A DNA stretch of 46,919 nt. It comes from DATDAW01 sp036524675. Lineage in GTDB: Bacteria > Verrucomicrobiota > Verrucomicrobiia > Chthoniobacterales > DASVRZ01. Below, in pieces: positions 17,077-25,325 of this stretch. The notes under the pieces were generated by a model. The model made no database searches, was not told where the DNA came from, and saw nothing but the letters and a program-made list of their open reading frames with translations. A program made the position numbers and the translations under genes. Positions within the stretch are counted from its first letter, which is position 1; every line of letters starts with the position of its first letter. The stretch is from assembly GCA_036524675.1 (NCBI GenBank), contig DATDBU010000160.1, positions 1-46,919 of the forward strand, read 5' to 3'.

Positions 17077-17892
17077 TCAGAATGCCAGCGTAAGGCCTGT
17101 GCTGCCACTCACGAATGTGTCGTCGGGGTTGTTCGGCACCACATCCGGATTCGTATAAAAGCCGGTCACACCCGCAGTAAAGGTCCAGTCGCCAGGCAGA
17201 AAAGGCACCGGCACACTGGCTTCCGCTGCGAGAGTGACATATCCAAAACCAGCGTCGCCGGCCTGGAAGTCCTCAGTCATGAAGCCGACTTTCAGCGGAA
17301 AATTGAACGTGACAGGGCCAACTGCGAAATCCTCGGAAAGGCCAAGAACGACGACGACGCCTTCGTCTCCAGAAGCGGCGCCCGAGTTAGTGCGACCGTG
17401 AATCAAAATGCTGGGATGCAGGAACGTATCGTAGGCGACTTTGAAGTCGATGATTTCCTCGGTCTCGTCGAGATACATCCAGGCTTGATAGAGAAGCGAG
17501 AAACTCCATTTGCCAGTCGTGTAGCCTATGCCGGCCCAGACGTCGATTTCCTGAATGCGATTGCCGATGGTGGATTCATCATTGTCGTTAACGTCCCACC
17601 AAGTACCAACAATAAAACTGAACCCTTTGCCGAGATCCAGACTGAGTTCCAGCGTCGGCTCGAAAAGATAATCGTCCCAATTGTTGCCGGCGCCCCAGAC
17701 ATCAGCGCCATAAGAGAAAAAGTGAGTGGACCCGTACAAAGTTAGCGTCCCAGAGACGACTTTGGGCTTCTCTTCAGTAATGGGAGGCGCTACGTTTGCG
17801 GGAGGCGTTTCGGTTTCACCGGCATGGGCTGAGGTTGCTAACAAGAAAAGGGCAGGGAGAACGAGAGAGGTTTTCAAGATTTCGCGCGTCAT
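17077..17892 (-). CDS. Outer-membrane beta-barrel protein
   Basis: The 271-residue product has a signal peptide (LVLPALFLLATSAHA, then GETET) and alternating hydrophobic/aromatic strands ending in a terminal Phe (TGLTLAF), the signature of outer-membrane barrels. A Pro- and Glu-rich segment follows the signal. It resembles TorF/Gcw_chp-type putative porins in strand pattern, but I am not certain of the family. It lies between astB and the importer operon on the same strand and could be the outer-membrane channel for the imported amino acid (inference). Confidence 0.65.
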   Translation of the reverse strand: MTREILKTSLVLPALFLLATSAHAGETETPPANVAPPITEEKPKVVSGTLTLYGSTHFFSYGADVWGAGNNWDDYLFEPTLELSLDLGKGFSFIVGTWWDVNDNDESTIGNRIQEIDVWAGIGYTTGKWSFSLLYQAWMYLDETEEIIDFKVAYDTFLHPSILIHGRTNSGAASGDEGVVVVLGLSEDFAVGPVTFNFPLKVGFMTEDFQAGDAGFGYVTLAAEASVPVPFLPGDWTFTAGVTGFYTNPDVVPNNPDDTFVSGSTGLTLAF

Positions 17893-18030
17893 TCGTCGCG
17901 AAAAAGCAGAATGGATGCCAGTCGCTCATTTCCTACGATCAAGTGCGGAAAAAAGTATTTCGAACGTAGTAGGCATTCAAATGCACCGTTCCGGCCTGTT
18001 TATATTTGCACAAGCTGGGCATTCGCATCG

Positions 18031-19353
18031 CTACTGAAACGCGTAAAGGGGCACAACTCCGATCATCGAAGTGAGCTCACTGAGCATTTGCCGAGTCTCA
18101 TCGATCAACGTCCTGTCGGCGAGATCTTCAGGCCGAAACTCAGAGCGGTAGTTTCTTCTTACCCAATCTTCCAGAACTGCCGCCGTATCGGGCGTGATTT
18201 TTACGCCTTCGGGAATCCGCCGCCAGGCGTCGTCGTCGAGAACAACGCGAAGCCGCAGGCACGCCGGGCCGCCTCCGTTGCGCATGGAGCCGCGCAAATT
18301 GAGATAACGGACCTCGTTGATGGGGTTGGCGGCATCGGACACGATGTCATCTATGAATGCGCGAACGTTGTCGTTTTCCTCGCATTCGGACGGCGCGACG
18401 AGCAGCATTCTGCCGGGAGACAAGGTCACGATCTGGCTATTGAAAAGATAGGAAGTAATGGCGTCGGCGATGCTAACGCGGCTGGAGGGTACTTCGATAG
18501 CGCCCAGTTCGGCGTTGAACTTCTTTTCGTAACGGCGCTTGAGCACATCGATAGATTCGACCCAGGCCGTGTCGTGATACAGCATCACGTTTTCGTTGCC
18601 GGTGGCGATGACGTCGTTATGAAAAACTCCGGCGTCGATGGCGGCCGGATTCTGTTGTAGAAAGACGCAGTCCTCCTCCCGCAGTCCATGCAACCGCGCG
18701 ATGGTTTGACAGGATTCCAGGCTCTGGCGGGCGGCGAACTTCACAGGCTTCGGACGCGAGGCATCCCAGACGGAGAAGCCGTAGACAAAGACGTGCAGCC
18801 CAGGCTGGTCATGCGATGGGGCAAGCCGGGTATGGTTCGCGGCGCCTTCGTCGCTGAAAGCCGTGCCACCGGCCAGGGGTGGGTGATGCGTAAAAAAGGC
18901 GGGATCGGAAAAAATACGCTGCAGATTGGCGGAGGTTTCAGCGGCTTCCCAGGAGCGATGGAAATTCGCGAAAAGATTAGCAGGCGTAAAATGTGTTTTC
19001 CCGTCGGCAGTGTCGAAGGAGGGTGCAACTGTAGCCGCGTTGGCTGTCCACATGGAAGACGCCGAGCCGGCCGCTGCCAGCAGCCGGGGCGCTTCCCGGA
19101 ACGCTGCGCCCAGGGGATCCGGGCCGTGGAAACCGCATTCTCGCAGGATTCGCAGTGATGGACGCTCGAGCGGCGGCAAAAAGGCCTGAGGCACGCCGAG
19201 ACTGGCGAGCATTTTCATTTTCTGGATTCCCTGCAAGGCAGCGTCGCGGGGATTGGAAACCAGTCCTTTATTCGACGTGGACGCGACGTTGCCCGGAGAG
19301 AGGCCTGCGAAATTGTGAGTAGGTCCGACAAGGCCGTCGAAGTTGATTTCCAT
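18031..19353 (-). CDS. astB: N-succinylarginine dihydrolase
   Basis: This is the second enzyme of the arginine succinyltransferase (AST) pathway, hydrolysing N2-succinylarginine to succinylornithine, CO2 and two NH3. The 440-residue protein begins EINFDGLVGPTHNFAGLSPGN, the diagnostic start of AstB. NPRDAALQG and the guanidine-hydrolase text HNDVIATGNENVML (active-site His and Asn region) follow. A TTG at 19359 is also in frame, but I chose the ATG at 19353 because it fits the family and leaves a 2-bp gap to the astD stop. It forms a tight pair with astD. Confidence 0.95.
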   Translation of the reverse strand: MEINFDGLVGPTHNFAGLSPGNVASTSNKGLVSNPRDAALQGIQKMKMLASLGVPQAFLPPLERPSLRILRECGFHGPDPLGAAFREAPRLLAAAGSASSMWTANAATVAPSFDTADGKTHFTPANLFANFHRSWEAAETSANLQRIFSDPAFFTHHPPLAGGTAFSDEGAANHTRLAPSHDQPGLHVFVYGFSVWDASRPKPVKFAARQSLESCQTIARLHGLREEDCVFLQQNPAAIDAGVFHNDVIATGNENVMLYHDTAWVESIDVLKRRYEKKFNAELGAIEVPSSRVSIADAITSYLFNSQIVTLSPGRMLLVAPSECEENDNVRAFIDDIVSDAANPINEVRYLNLRGSMRNGGGPACLRLRVVLDDDAWRRIPEGVKITPDTAAVLEDWVRRNYRSEFRPEDLADRTLIDETRQMLSELTSMIGVVPLYAFQ

Positions 19354-19355
19354 AT

Positions 19356-20813
19356 TCAATAGAGAGTGACGCCTGGCGGGAGCGTGGATGGGATTTGCGG
19401 GGTTTCAACTTCCATGGAGGCGACGGGATAAGAGCAATAATCGGCGGCAAAATAGGCGCTGGGCCGGTGGTTTCCGCTGAGGCCGATGCCGCCGAAAGGC
19501 GCGGCTCCGCTAGCACCGGTGAGTTGCTGATTCCAATTAATGATCCCAGCGCGGGCGGAGTCGCGGAACGTTTCGTAGGCCACGCGGTCCTGAGTGATGA
19601 TGCCGGCTGCAAGGCCATAAGCCGTGTCGTTGGCGGCCTGGATGGCATCTTCCAGGGTTTCCACGCAAACGACTTGAAGCAATGGACCGAAGGTCTCCTC
19701 GTCAGAGAGGCCACTGAGCTCGGTGACGTTCCAGATCGCTGGACTAACGAGTCCGGTTCCCGCGCGCAGGGAACGGCCTTCGAGCAGTTTCCCGGCGCCG
19801 GTGGCACGGAGTTCTTCTTGTTTCCGAAGAAACACGGACGCCGCTTCCGCGGAAATCAGCGGTCCGGCGAATGGCTCGGGGTCATCTTCCGGCGGACCTA
19901 CATGCAGCGCACCCGCTATTGCCGTTAGCTTTTCCAGGAAAGAGAGCGGCGTCGCGGCTGTCACGTAAAGGCGTCGCGCGCAGGTGCAACGCTGGCCGGA
20001 GGTGATGAAGGCGGATTGCGCCGTGAGGAACGCAGCAGTGGTGAGATCGCCGGGATCGTGGACAACCAGCGGATTGTTGCCGCCCATTTCCAGGGCAAGA
20101 ATCTTGCCAGGTTTACGTGCGGCGGCTTCGTTGAGCGCAATCCCAGCCCGGCTGCTGCCAGTGAAAAAGATGCCATCCACGCCATCGTGAGCGGCCAGGG
20201 CACGCGCGGGTTCAGCGGTCCCCTGGAGCAAGTTGAGCACGCCGACTGGAAGACCGGATTTCTCCCAGAGCTGGACAGTGCGTTCCGCGACGAGCGGGGC
20301 TTTGTCGCTGGGTTTAAAAATGACGGTATTCCCGGCGAGCAACGCCGGCATGATGTGACCATTGGCGAGATGCCCAGGAAAATTGAAGGGTCCGAGCACG
20401 GCGACGACCCCATGCGGACGGAATCGAGTCACCGCTCCGCCGCCAGAGAATTCCGCACAGCGCCGGGCATAGGCAGAAATAGTGAGTTCGCATTTGCCAA
20501 TCATGCTTTTTACCTCGGTGGCGGATTCCCAGAGCGGTTTGCCCACTTCAAGGGAGATGAGGCGTCCGAGGTTGGCAGCATCGGCTTCGAGCGCGCTGGC
20601 GAAGGCGCGTAGATGTTCGGCGCGCGCGTCCACGGGCAAAGCGGCCCAACCGGGAAATGCCACGCGCGCAGCGTGCACGGCGTCGTCGACGTTGCCGGGA
20701 TCCGCAGCGGCGCCCTGCCAGATGGATTCGCCGTTGGAAGGATTCGTGGAGGTGAAAGCCGGGCCGTTTCCGGCGATCCAGCAGCCACCAATGAAATGCG
20801 GAGTCGGGTTCAT
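19356..20813 (-). CDS. astD: N-succinylglutamate 5-semialdehyde dehydrogenase
   Basis: This is the fourth AST-pathway enzyme, oxidising succinylglutamate semialdehyde to succinylglutamate with NAD+. The 485-residue aldehyde dehydrogenase shows the cofactor texts GPFNFPGHLANGH and FTGSSRAG, the general-base Glu in ALEMGGNNP and the catalytic Cys in SGQRCTCARR. These, plus the adjacent astB, identify AstD rather than a general ALDH. It sits immediately before astB in the same direction. A minus-strand remnant of a DAHP synthase gene lies directly upstream. Confidence 0.94.
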   Translation of the reverse strand: MNPTPHFIGGCWIAGNGPAFTSTNPSNGESIWQGAAADPGNVDDAVHAARVAFPGWAALPVDARAEHLRAFASALEADAANLGRLISLEVGKPLWESATEVKSMIGKCELTISAYARRCAEFSGGGAVTRFRPHGVVAVLGPFNFPGHLANGHIMPALLAGNTVIFKPSDKAPLVAERTVQLWEKSGLPVGVLNLLQGTAEPARALAAHDGVDGIFFTGSSRAGIALNEAAARKPGKILALEMGGNNPLVVHDPGDLTTAAFLTAQSAFITSGQRCTCARRLYVTAATPLSFLEKLTAIAGALHVGPPEDDPEPFAGPLISAEAASVFLRKQEELRATGAGKLLEGRSLRAGTGLVSPAIWNVTELSGLSDEETFGPLLQVVCVETLEDAIQAANDTAYGLAAGIITQDRVAYETFRDSARAGIINWNQQLTGASGAAPFGGIGLSGNHRPSAYFAADYCSYPVASMEVETPQIPSTLPPGVTLY

Positions 20814-20844
20814 AAAATCAATCTACCCGATTCTGGCACGTCGC

Positions 20845-21141
20845 TCATAGATCTATGTGTTCCGGCTCAGGGTCGAGAAACTCGGTCGCGCTGGGAACAC
20901 CCGGATCCGCGATATCGCAAAGCAGCCGGCGGGAAATCAACACGCCATCTTCCATGTTGTTGGAATCATCCAGGTGGGAATCGCTCACGGATTTCCTGTT
21001 CCTCACCACCAGGCGCCGCCCGCAATTTTTCCCAATCGTCATTTGTTCCCGCCGAAACAGGACCACTCTTTGCTCCAAAGGGCGTTTCATCCCAGCCCAT
21101 GGCAACGCTCCCGGCACGCCATCACACGATGCCGAGCTCAT
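20845..21141 (-). pseudogene. Remnant of a DAHP synthase gene
   Basis: Within this 98-codon frame, residues 54-91 (20982-20869) read D-x-HLDDS-NNMEDG-V-x-ISRRLLCDIADPGVPSATEFLDP. This closely follows the DAHP synthase text 'DPHLDDS...GVRISRRLLLDI...G-P-ATEFLDP'. The preceding residues (RREQMTIG) resemble a decayed 'FEKPRTTVGWKG'. The catalytic C-terminal two thirds are absent and the reading stops 31 bases before astD. It is a relic of a class I aroF/G/H-type gene, not a working enzyme. Confidence 0.5.
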
Positions 21142-21371
21142 CCCACACGAGCATTAGCTTTTGCTAGTTCCTGTCAGGGCGCGTTGCTTGCAAATAGTGC
21201 TGGACAATCTCAAACGCTCCGCTATTAAGCGGGCGGCTGCGAGCTTGGGTATAAGGGCTTCGGAGAAAAGCATTAAAGAGCGGTCTAACAACGACGCCGT
21301 GCCAGCAGCCTGTGACCGCGGACAAACTAATTTATTCTTATAATAATTTACCTTAACTACTTCAACTGCTG

Positions 21372-22535
21372 ATGGAAAAACTTTGTTCAAACGCGTCCGG
21401 CCACGGGAATAACTTTGATCTCATCCGCTTTACTCTCGCCGTCATGGTGATTTTTACGCATTCATATCTCATCTACTACGGAAATCTCGATGGCAAAGCG
21501 CGGGAGCCCTTGATCATTTTTACTCACGGGCAGCTGACCTTTGGAACAGCTGCTGTCAATTCTTTCTTCCTTATCAGCGGTTTTCTGGTGTTCAAAAGCC
21601 TGCTGGCTAGTAAATCGATCATCAGTTTCGTCATTAAACGAATTCGAAGAATCTATCCCGCCTTTATCGTTGTAACACTGTTTTTTATCCTGGTGTCGGT
21701 TCCACTGTCCTACGGTGGACCAGGGAAACCCCTGCCGGATTTTGTGCACATTTGGTCCGCCACAGATTTCAAGGTGGTCGCGCATGCCATACTTTTTCTT
21801 CATGATGTTTACATCACCGAAGCATTGGTTGATCTGCCAGCCTTTTACGTGACTAACGCCTCGCTCTGGACGATTCGTTATGAGTGCATTCTCTATTTTT
21901 TTCTCGCCTTACTGGGAATGATGCGCGTGTTCAGAATCCACAAACTTGTCCCCTTGTTTTTATTTCTCGCCGTCCTGTGCGTTAACATTATTCATCATAA
22001 CGGGTTCATTCACTGGATTTACACAGGTCAAATGCCCGATTTTTATCTTCCCCCGTTTCTGGCTCCCCACCGCGAAAAATACCTCTGGTTTGAGCATTTC
22101 CTGCTCTATTTCACCTCGGGCATGTGCTTTTATGCGTACAGGGATTATGTCCCGCGCTCAAAATATCTCTTACTGCTTTCCGGCGTCGTGTTGCTGGTAT
22201 CAGCCAGGTGGGCAACCGCATTCGAATTGTCCTTCAGCATATTTGGCGCATACGCGCTCTTTTACCTCGCGTTCAGCAAAACAATAAAACTCCACCATTT
22301 CGGCAAGTATGGCGATCTCTCTTATGGCATCTATTTGTTTGGGTGCCCCATTCAGGGATTGGCCATGCTCTACCTCGGCAAAAGCATAGGCTTCTATGGC
22401 ACTTTGTTTGCCTCCCTTGCCATTATCATTCCCATTGCTTTCCTTAGCTGGCATCTCGTAGAGAAACCGGCACTTTCGTTTAAAACCAACCCGCCCGACG
22501 GGCTGAAACTGGGAGCCCCATCCCCCTCTGTTTGA
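21372..22535 (+). CDS. Acyltransferase family 3 membrane protein
   Basis: This is a multi-spanning acyltransferase (OafA/ExoZ type) that would O-acylate an extracellular or periplasmic polysaccharide or glycolipid. The 387-residue protein has the family's N-terminal text NNFDLIRFTLAVMVIFTHS with the proposed catalytic His, and about ten hydrophobic segments. It is more AT-rich than its neighbours and on the opposite strand, splitting the ast genes, which suggests insertion. A TATAAT box lies at 21339-21344 upstream. Confidence 0.88.
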   Translation: MEKLCSNASGHGNNFDLIRFTLAVMVIFTHSYLIYYGNLDGKAREPLIIFTHGQLTFGTAAVNSFFLISGFLVFKSLLASKSIISFVIKRIRRIYPAFIVVTLFFILVSVPLSYGGPGKPLPDFVHIWSATDFKVVAHAILFLHDVYITEALVDLPAFYVTNASLWTIRYECILYFFLALLGMMRVFRIHKLVPLFLFLAVLCVNIIHHNGFIHWIYTGQMPDFYLPPFLAPHREKYLWFEHFLLYFTSGMCFYAYRDYVPRSKYLLLLSGVVLLVSARWATAFELSFSIFGAYALFYLAFSKTIKLHHFGKYGDLSYGIYLFGCPIQGLAMLYLGKSIGFYGTLFASLAIIIPIAFLSWHLVEKPALSFKTNPPDGLKLGAPSPSV

Positions 22536-22581
22536 ACAGGGAAGATCTGCGTCTTATTTTTCACAGCCTGCCGAGTACGAC

Positions 22582-22632
22582 GGAGGAGAGGCGGTTTCCA
22601 ACCGCCTGAAAACGGGCGCTTGGAAAACGCCA
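22582..22632. repeat. Intergenic hairpin repeat, family B copy 1
   Basis: GGCGGTT-TCC-AACCGCC (22590-22606) is a perfect 7-bp hairpin followed by a second imperfect one (ggcg...cgcc, about 22616-22632). A similar hairpin with one wobble pair lies between the two M16 genes at 40615-40640. This makes a dispersed intergenic repeat; after the acyltransferase it might also stop transcription. Confidence 0.45.
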
Positions 22633-22793
22633 CGGATGACGATGTGCCAAATTAAAACTAACGTCCCCGCGAAGAACTCGACCCATCGGTGAGGAGCGCT
22701 CAGCCGTCTAGCTAAACGTTTTTTCGCTCACGGCAGAATGCTTTGGAATGCCGCCAAACAAGCTTTACTGCTGATGGAAAGACGCCTTCTCCT

Positions 22794-22859
22794 GACGTGC
22801 AAAACGCTTTCTTCTGACCTGCAAAACGCTTTCTTCTGACCTGCAAAACGCTTTCCGCT
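22794..22859. repeat. 22-bp tandem repeat, three units
   Basis: Three head-to-tail units of 22 bp start at 22794, 22816 and 22838, each containing 'tgcaaaacgctttc'. The first differs by c-to-g and the third by ttct-to-cgct. More divergent copies may flank them (22771-22793 and 22860-22880). There are no spacers, so it is not a CRISPR. It lies between the 3' ends of the acyltransferase and astA genes. Confidence 0.8.
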
Positions 22860-22884
22860 GCCGGCAAAAGTTTGAAGCCTTCGC

Positions 22885-23949
22885 CTAAGAAAGCGCTGGC
22901 TTCGAAATGGAAACGTAATGAATGGGGTCGCCGATTTCGATCTCCAACAAGTTGCGTACGTATGTTGGGAGCACGACTTCGCTGTTTTCTTTTTCCTGAA
23001 CGTCGCCCAGGCACGCGCGGAAATTGAGGGCGGGTTTGGCGAGAATATGCGTCGGTTTTTCCGGCCATCCGGAGGAACTTTCTGCGAAGGCTTTTACGAT
23101 TCCTTTTCGTGATTCTTTAACTGTCCGGATGGATTGAAGCGGTGCGCTTACTAGCGGACCCGCGTCGAAAATATCCACTTGCTGTGTTTTGATGAAGCCT
23201 TCCTGCTCCAAGATATGCAACGCGGGCTTCGCGTGTTCATGGGCTTCGCCGATGACCGCCTGCGCCTCACGAGGAAGCAGTGGGATATAGATCGGATACT
23301 TCGGCATCAGGTCTTCTATAAACTGTTTGTCACTTAATCCGCTCTGGAGATCCGCGACATAAAAGTCCTGTTTGAAAAACGGCCGCACAACAGATTCCCA
23401 AAACGGCGAATGGCCGTGCTCATCCACCGCGCCTCGCAACTCGGCAATGACCGTCTTGTCGAAGCGCTCGGAAAATACTGCCATAAACAGAAAGCGCACC
23501 AGGGAAAGCATGCGCCCCAGTCCAAAAAGCCGGTAATCGGGCCGCAACAGCAAGCTGCAAACCTCCGCAGGTCCTTTGTGAGATTTTACCAAATGCAGCG
23601 TTGGAATTTCGTCATCCACACCAAGCGGCAGATGCCGGACAGGTTCGTGGCGAATCTCGTATGAATAAAATGGATCAAACCCGCCCACGCGTGCCACGAT
23701 TCCGGAGGTGCCGCCGATAACCTGCCGGGGCACATTTTCGAGCACAAACAGGTAACTGTCGCTTCCGGGTGTATGCACCAGAGGATCGAAGGCGCGCATC
23801 GAGGCCATTATCTTCTTGCGGAGAAAATCGCGATCCTTCGGCAGGTTGGTCATGCTGCCTTGAAGCGAGAAAACGAGGTCGCCCAGCCCGTCGAGATCTC
23901 CCATCCGCACCGGGCGGATTACAAAATCACTGAAATGAACGTCGCTCAT
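22885..23949 (-). CDS. astA: Arginine N-succinyltransferase
   Basis: This is the first AST-pathway enzyme, transferring succinyl from succinyl-CoA to arginine. The 354-residue protein begins FVIRPVRMGDLDGL (GNAT-like N-terminus) and contains SSLYLFVLE-type text (SDSYLFVLENVPRQVIGG), then HLVKSHKGPAEVCSLLL and ELRGAVDEHGHSPFWESVVRPFF in segments typical of AstA. It is a single-chain form, unlike the two-subunit AruF/AruG of Pseudomonas. Its ATG lies inside the end of the upstream M20 peptidase gene (23-base overlap), so the two are translationally coupled. The other ast genes lie about 2 kb downstream, beyond the inserted acyltransferase. Confidence 0.94.
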   Translation of the reverse strand: MSDVHFSDFVIRPVRMGDLDGLGDLVFSLQGSMTNLPKDRDFLRKKIMASMRAFDPLVHTPGSDSYLFVLENVPRQVIGGTSGIVARVGGFDPFYSYEIRHEPVRHLPLGVDDEIPTLHLVKSHKGPAEVCSLLLRPDYRLFGLGRMLSLVRFLFMAVFSERFDKTVIAELRGAVDEHGHSPFWESVVRPFFKQDFYVADLQSGLSDKQFIEDLMPKYPIYIPLLPREAQAVIGEAHEHAKPALHILEQEGFIKTQQVDIFDAGPLVSAPLQSIRTVKESRKGIVKAFAESSSGWPEKPTHILAKPALNFRACLGDVQEKENSEVVLPTYVRNLLEIEIGDPIHYVSISKPALS

Positions 23950-25150
23950 GATTGATTGTTTTGGATTCGGCCGCCCTACGAACTTCGGGAGGCAGCCCGT
24001 TCGCAGCCCACTCTAGCAAAAGCCGTTCCACGAGCCGGACACGGCGCGGCAGGCTGGACGTATCGACAAACTCCATGTCGCTGTGCAGATTGCCGCCGCG
24101 GGGGCCAAGCGTATCGATGTTTGGCAGGCCGGCAGCGGAAAGATTGTTGCCGTCGGAGCCGCCACCGCTGTCCTTCCACTGTAAAAACTCGCCGTCTTCG
24201 GCAGCAAGGGCTCGAATTTGATGAAAGATTGCCTCATCGGCCGGGCCGACGATCTTCGGTGGGCGCGTAAAACCGCCTTCCAGGGTAATGGATATGCCTT
24301 CACGAACATTCATGGCGGCGACAATTTCCTCGAGGCGTGCCGTGACTTCCGTGATCATTCCGGCATGGGCCACCCGGACGTTGAATTGCGCCGCAGCCCG
24401 GTCGGGGACGACATTCAAGGCACCGCCGCCCAGGATCCGTCCGGCGTTGAAAACAGCTTCCGGAATTTCGGTGTTGAGCACATCGATACGCTGGATCAAT
24501 TCCGAAAGCACGACAATGGCGTTTCGTCCCTTTTGAAAATTGCGCCCCACGTGGGCGGCACGCCCGCGGACAACGACATTAAACGTCCCAAGCCCTTTTC
24601 GGGAGCGGACCATCGAGCCATCTGGCAGGCTGGGTTCAAAAACGAGCCCGGCCTGGTTGTTCACGGCCGCTTCGATGAGGAGCCCGCCACTGGACTGGCT
24701 GCCGATCTCTTCGTCGGGCACGATCAAAACTTCCCAACCGAGATTGGATCTTTGTGATTTTTCGAAAGCCAGCAAGGCATACAACATCACGAGCAAGCCT
24801 CCTTTCATATCGGCGGCGCCCGGGCCGTTCAGTATTCCATTTTCCAGCTTTGCATGTTGAAATGGATGCTCACGCCCAAAGACCGTATCCATGTGCCCGC
24901 AGAGCAAAATCTGGAGAGGAGCCTCCGGGCGGCAGCGCCGGCGATAAGCCTTTCCAACGGGACGAAGGATCGTTTCCCCGGAAGGCTGAAATTCACGCAT
25001 GGGCGGCAACGAAATGCTCTCTCCGACGCCAGGCAAATCAGCAAACGCCTCTTCGAGAATTTTGAGCATTCGTTCCAGGCCTTCCAAATGATTCGACCCG
25101 GAGTTGACTTCGCACCATTCGACAAGGCGGTCAGTCATTTCGATGAGCAT
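23927..25150 (-). CDS. M20 metallopeptidase, candidate succinylglutamate hydrolase
   Basis: This 407-residue protein belongs to the M20 family, nearest to glutamate carboxypeptidase (CPG2). It has the metal-ligand set GHMDTVF (His, Asp), GAADMKGG (Asp), PDEEIGS (catalytic and metal Glu), FEPS (Glu) and a final His in GGNLHSDMEF. CPG2-type enzymes split C-terminal Glu from N-acyl-glutamates. The last AST step is exactly that reaction on N-succinylglutamate, and no astE is seen here. The 23-base overlap with astA supports the idea that this gene replaces astE (inference). The start may be the ATG at 25150 or 25138. Confidence 0.88.
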   Translation of the reverse strand: MLIEMTDRLVEWCEVNSGSNHLEGLERMLKILEEAFADLPGVGESISLPPMREFQPSGETILRPVGKAYRRRCRPEAPLQILLCGHMDTVFGREHPFQHAKLENGILNGPGAADMKGGLLVMLYALLAFEKSQRSNLGWEVLIVPDEEIGSQSSGGLLIEAAVNNQAGLVFEPSLPDGSMVRSRKGLGTFNVVVRGRAAHVGRNFQKGRNAIVVLSELIQRIDVLNTEIPEAVFNAGRILGGGALNVVPDRAAAQFNVRVAHAGMITEVTARLEEIVAAMNVREGISITLEGGFTRPPKIVGPADEAIFHQIRALAAEDGEFLQWKDSGGGSDGNNLSAAGLPNIDTLGPRGGNLHSDMEFVDTSSLPRRVRLVERLLLEWAANGLPPEVRRAAESKTINHERRSFQ

Positions 25151-25246
25151 GTCCCTCTGTCTTACGCTGTGATTTCCGGTGAAATCAAACTAAACGTAGG
25201 AGCTTTTTCATTCAGGGGCCAGGCCTCGGGTGAGGGGCGGTCTGAT

Positions 25247-25280
25247 TTAATCCGCAGATTTCAGGATGGACGCAGATTTC
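25247..25280. repeat. 'Cgcagat' type intergenic repeat
   Basis: The text aatccgcagatttc...ggacgcagatttc is the low-complexity intergenic repeat type seen in many environmental bacteria. A related version is at 38233-38262. It lies between the NCS1 permease stop and the M20 gene. Confidence 0.4.
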
Positions 25281-25325
25281 TTAAAAATTCTCGATTCAGG
25301 CCTTCAAAATCTGCTTTGATTAGAT

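Noticed and set aside
22794..22859. Possible CRISPR array
   Set aside because: Units are contiguous 22-mers with no spacers and no cas genes nearby.
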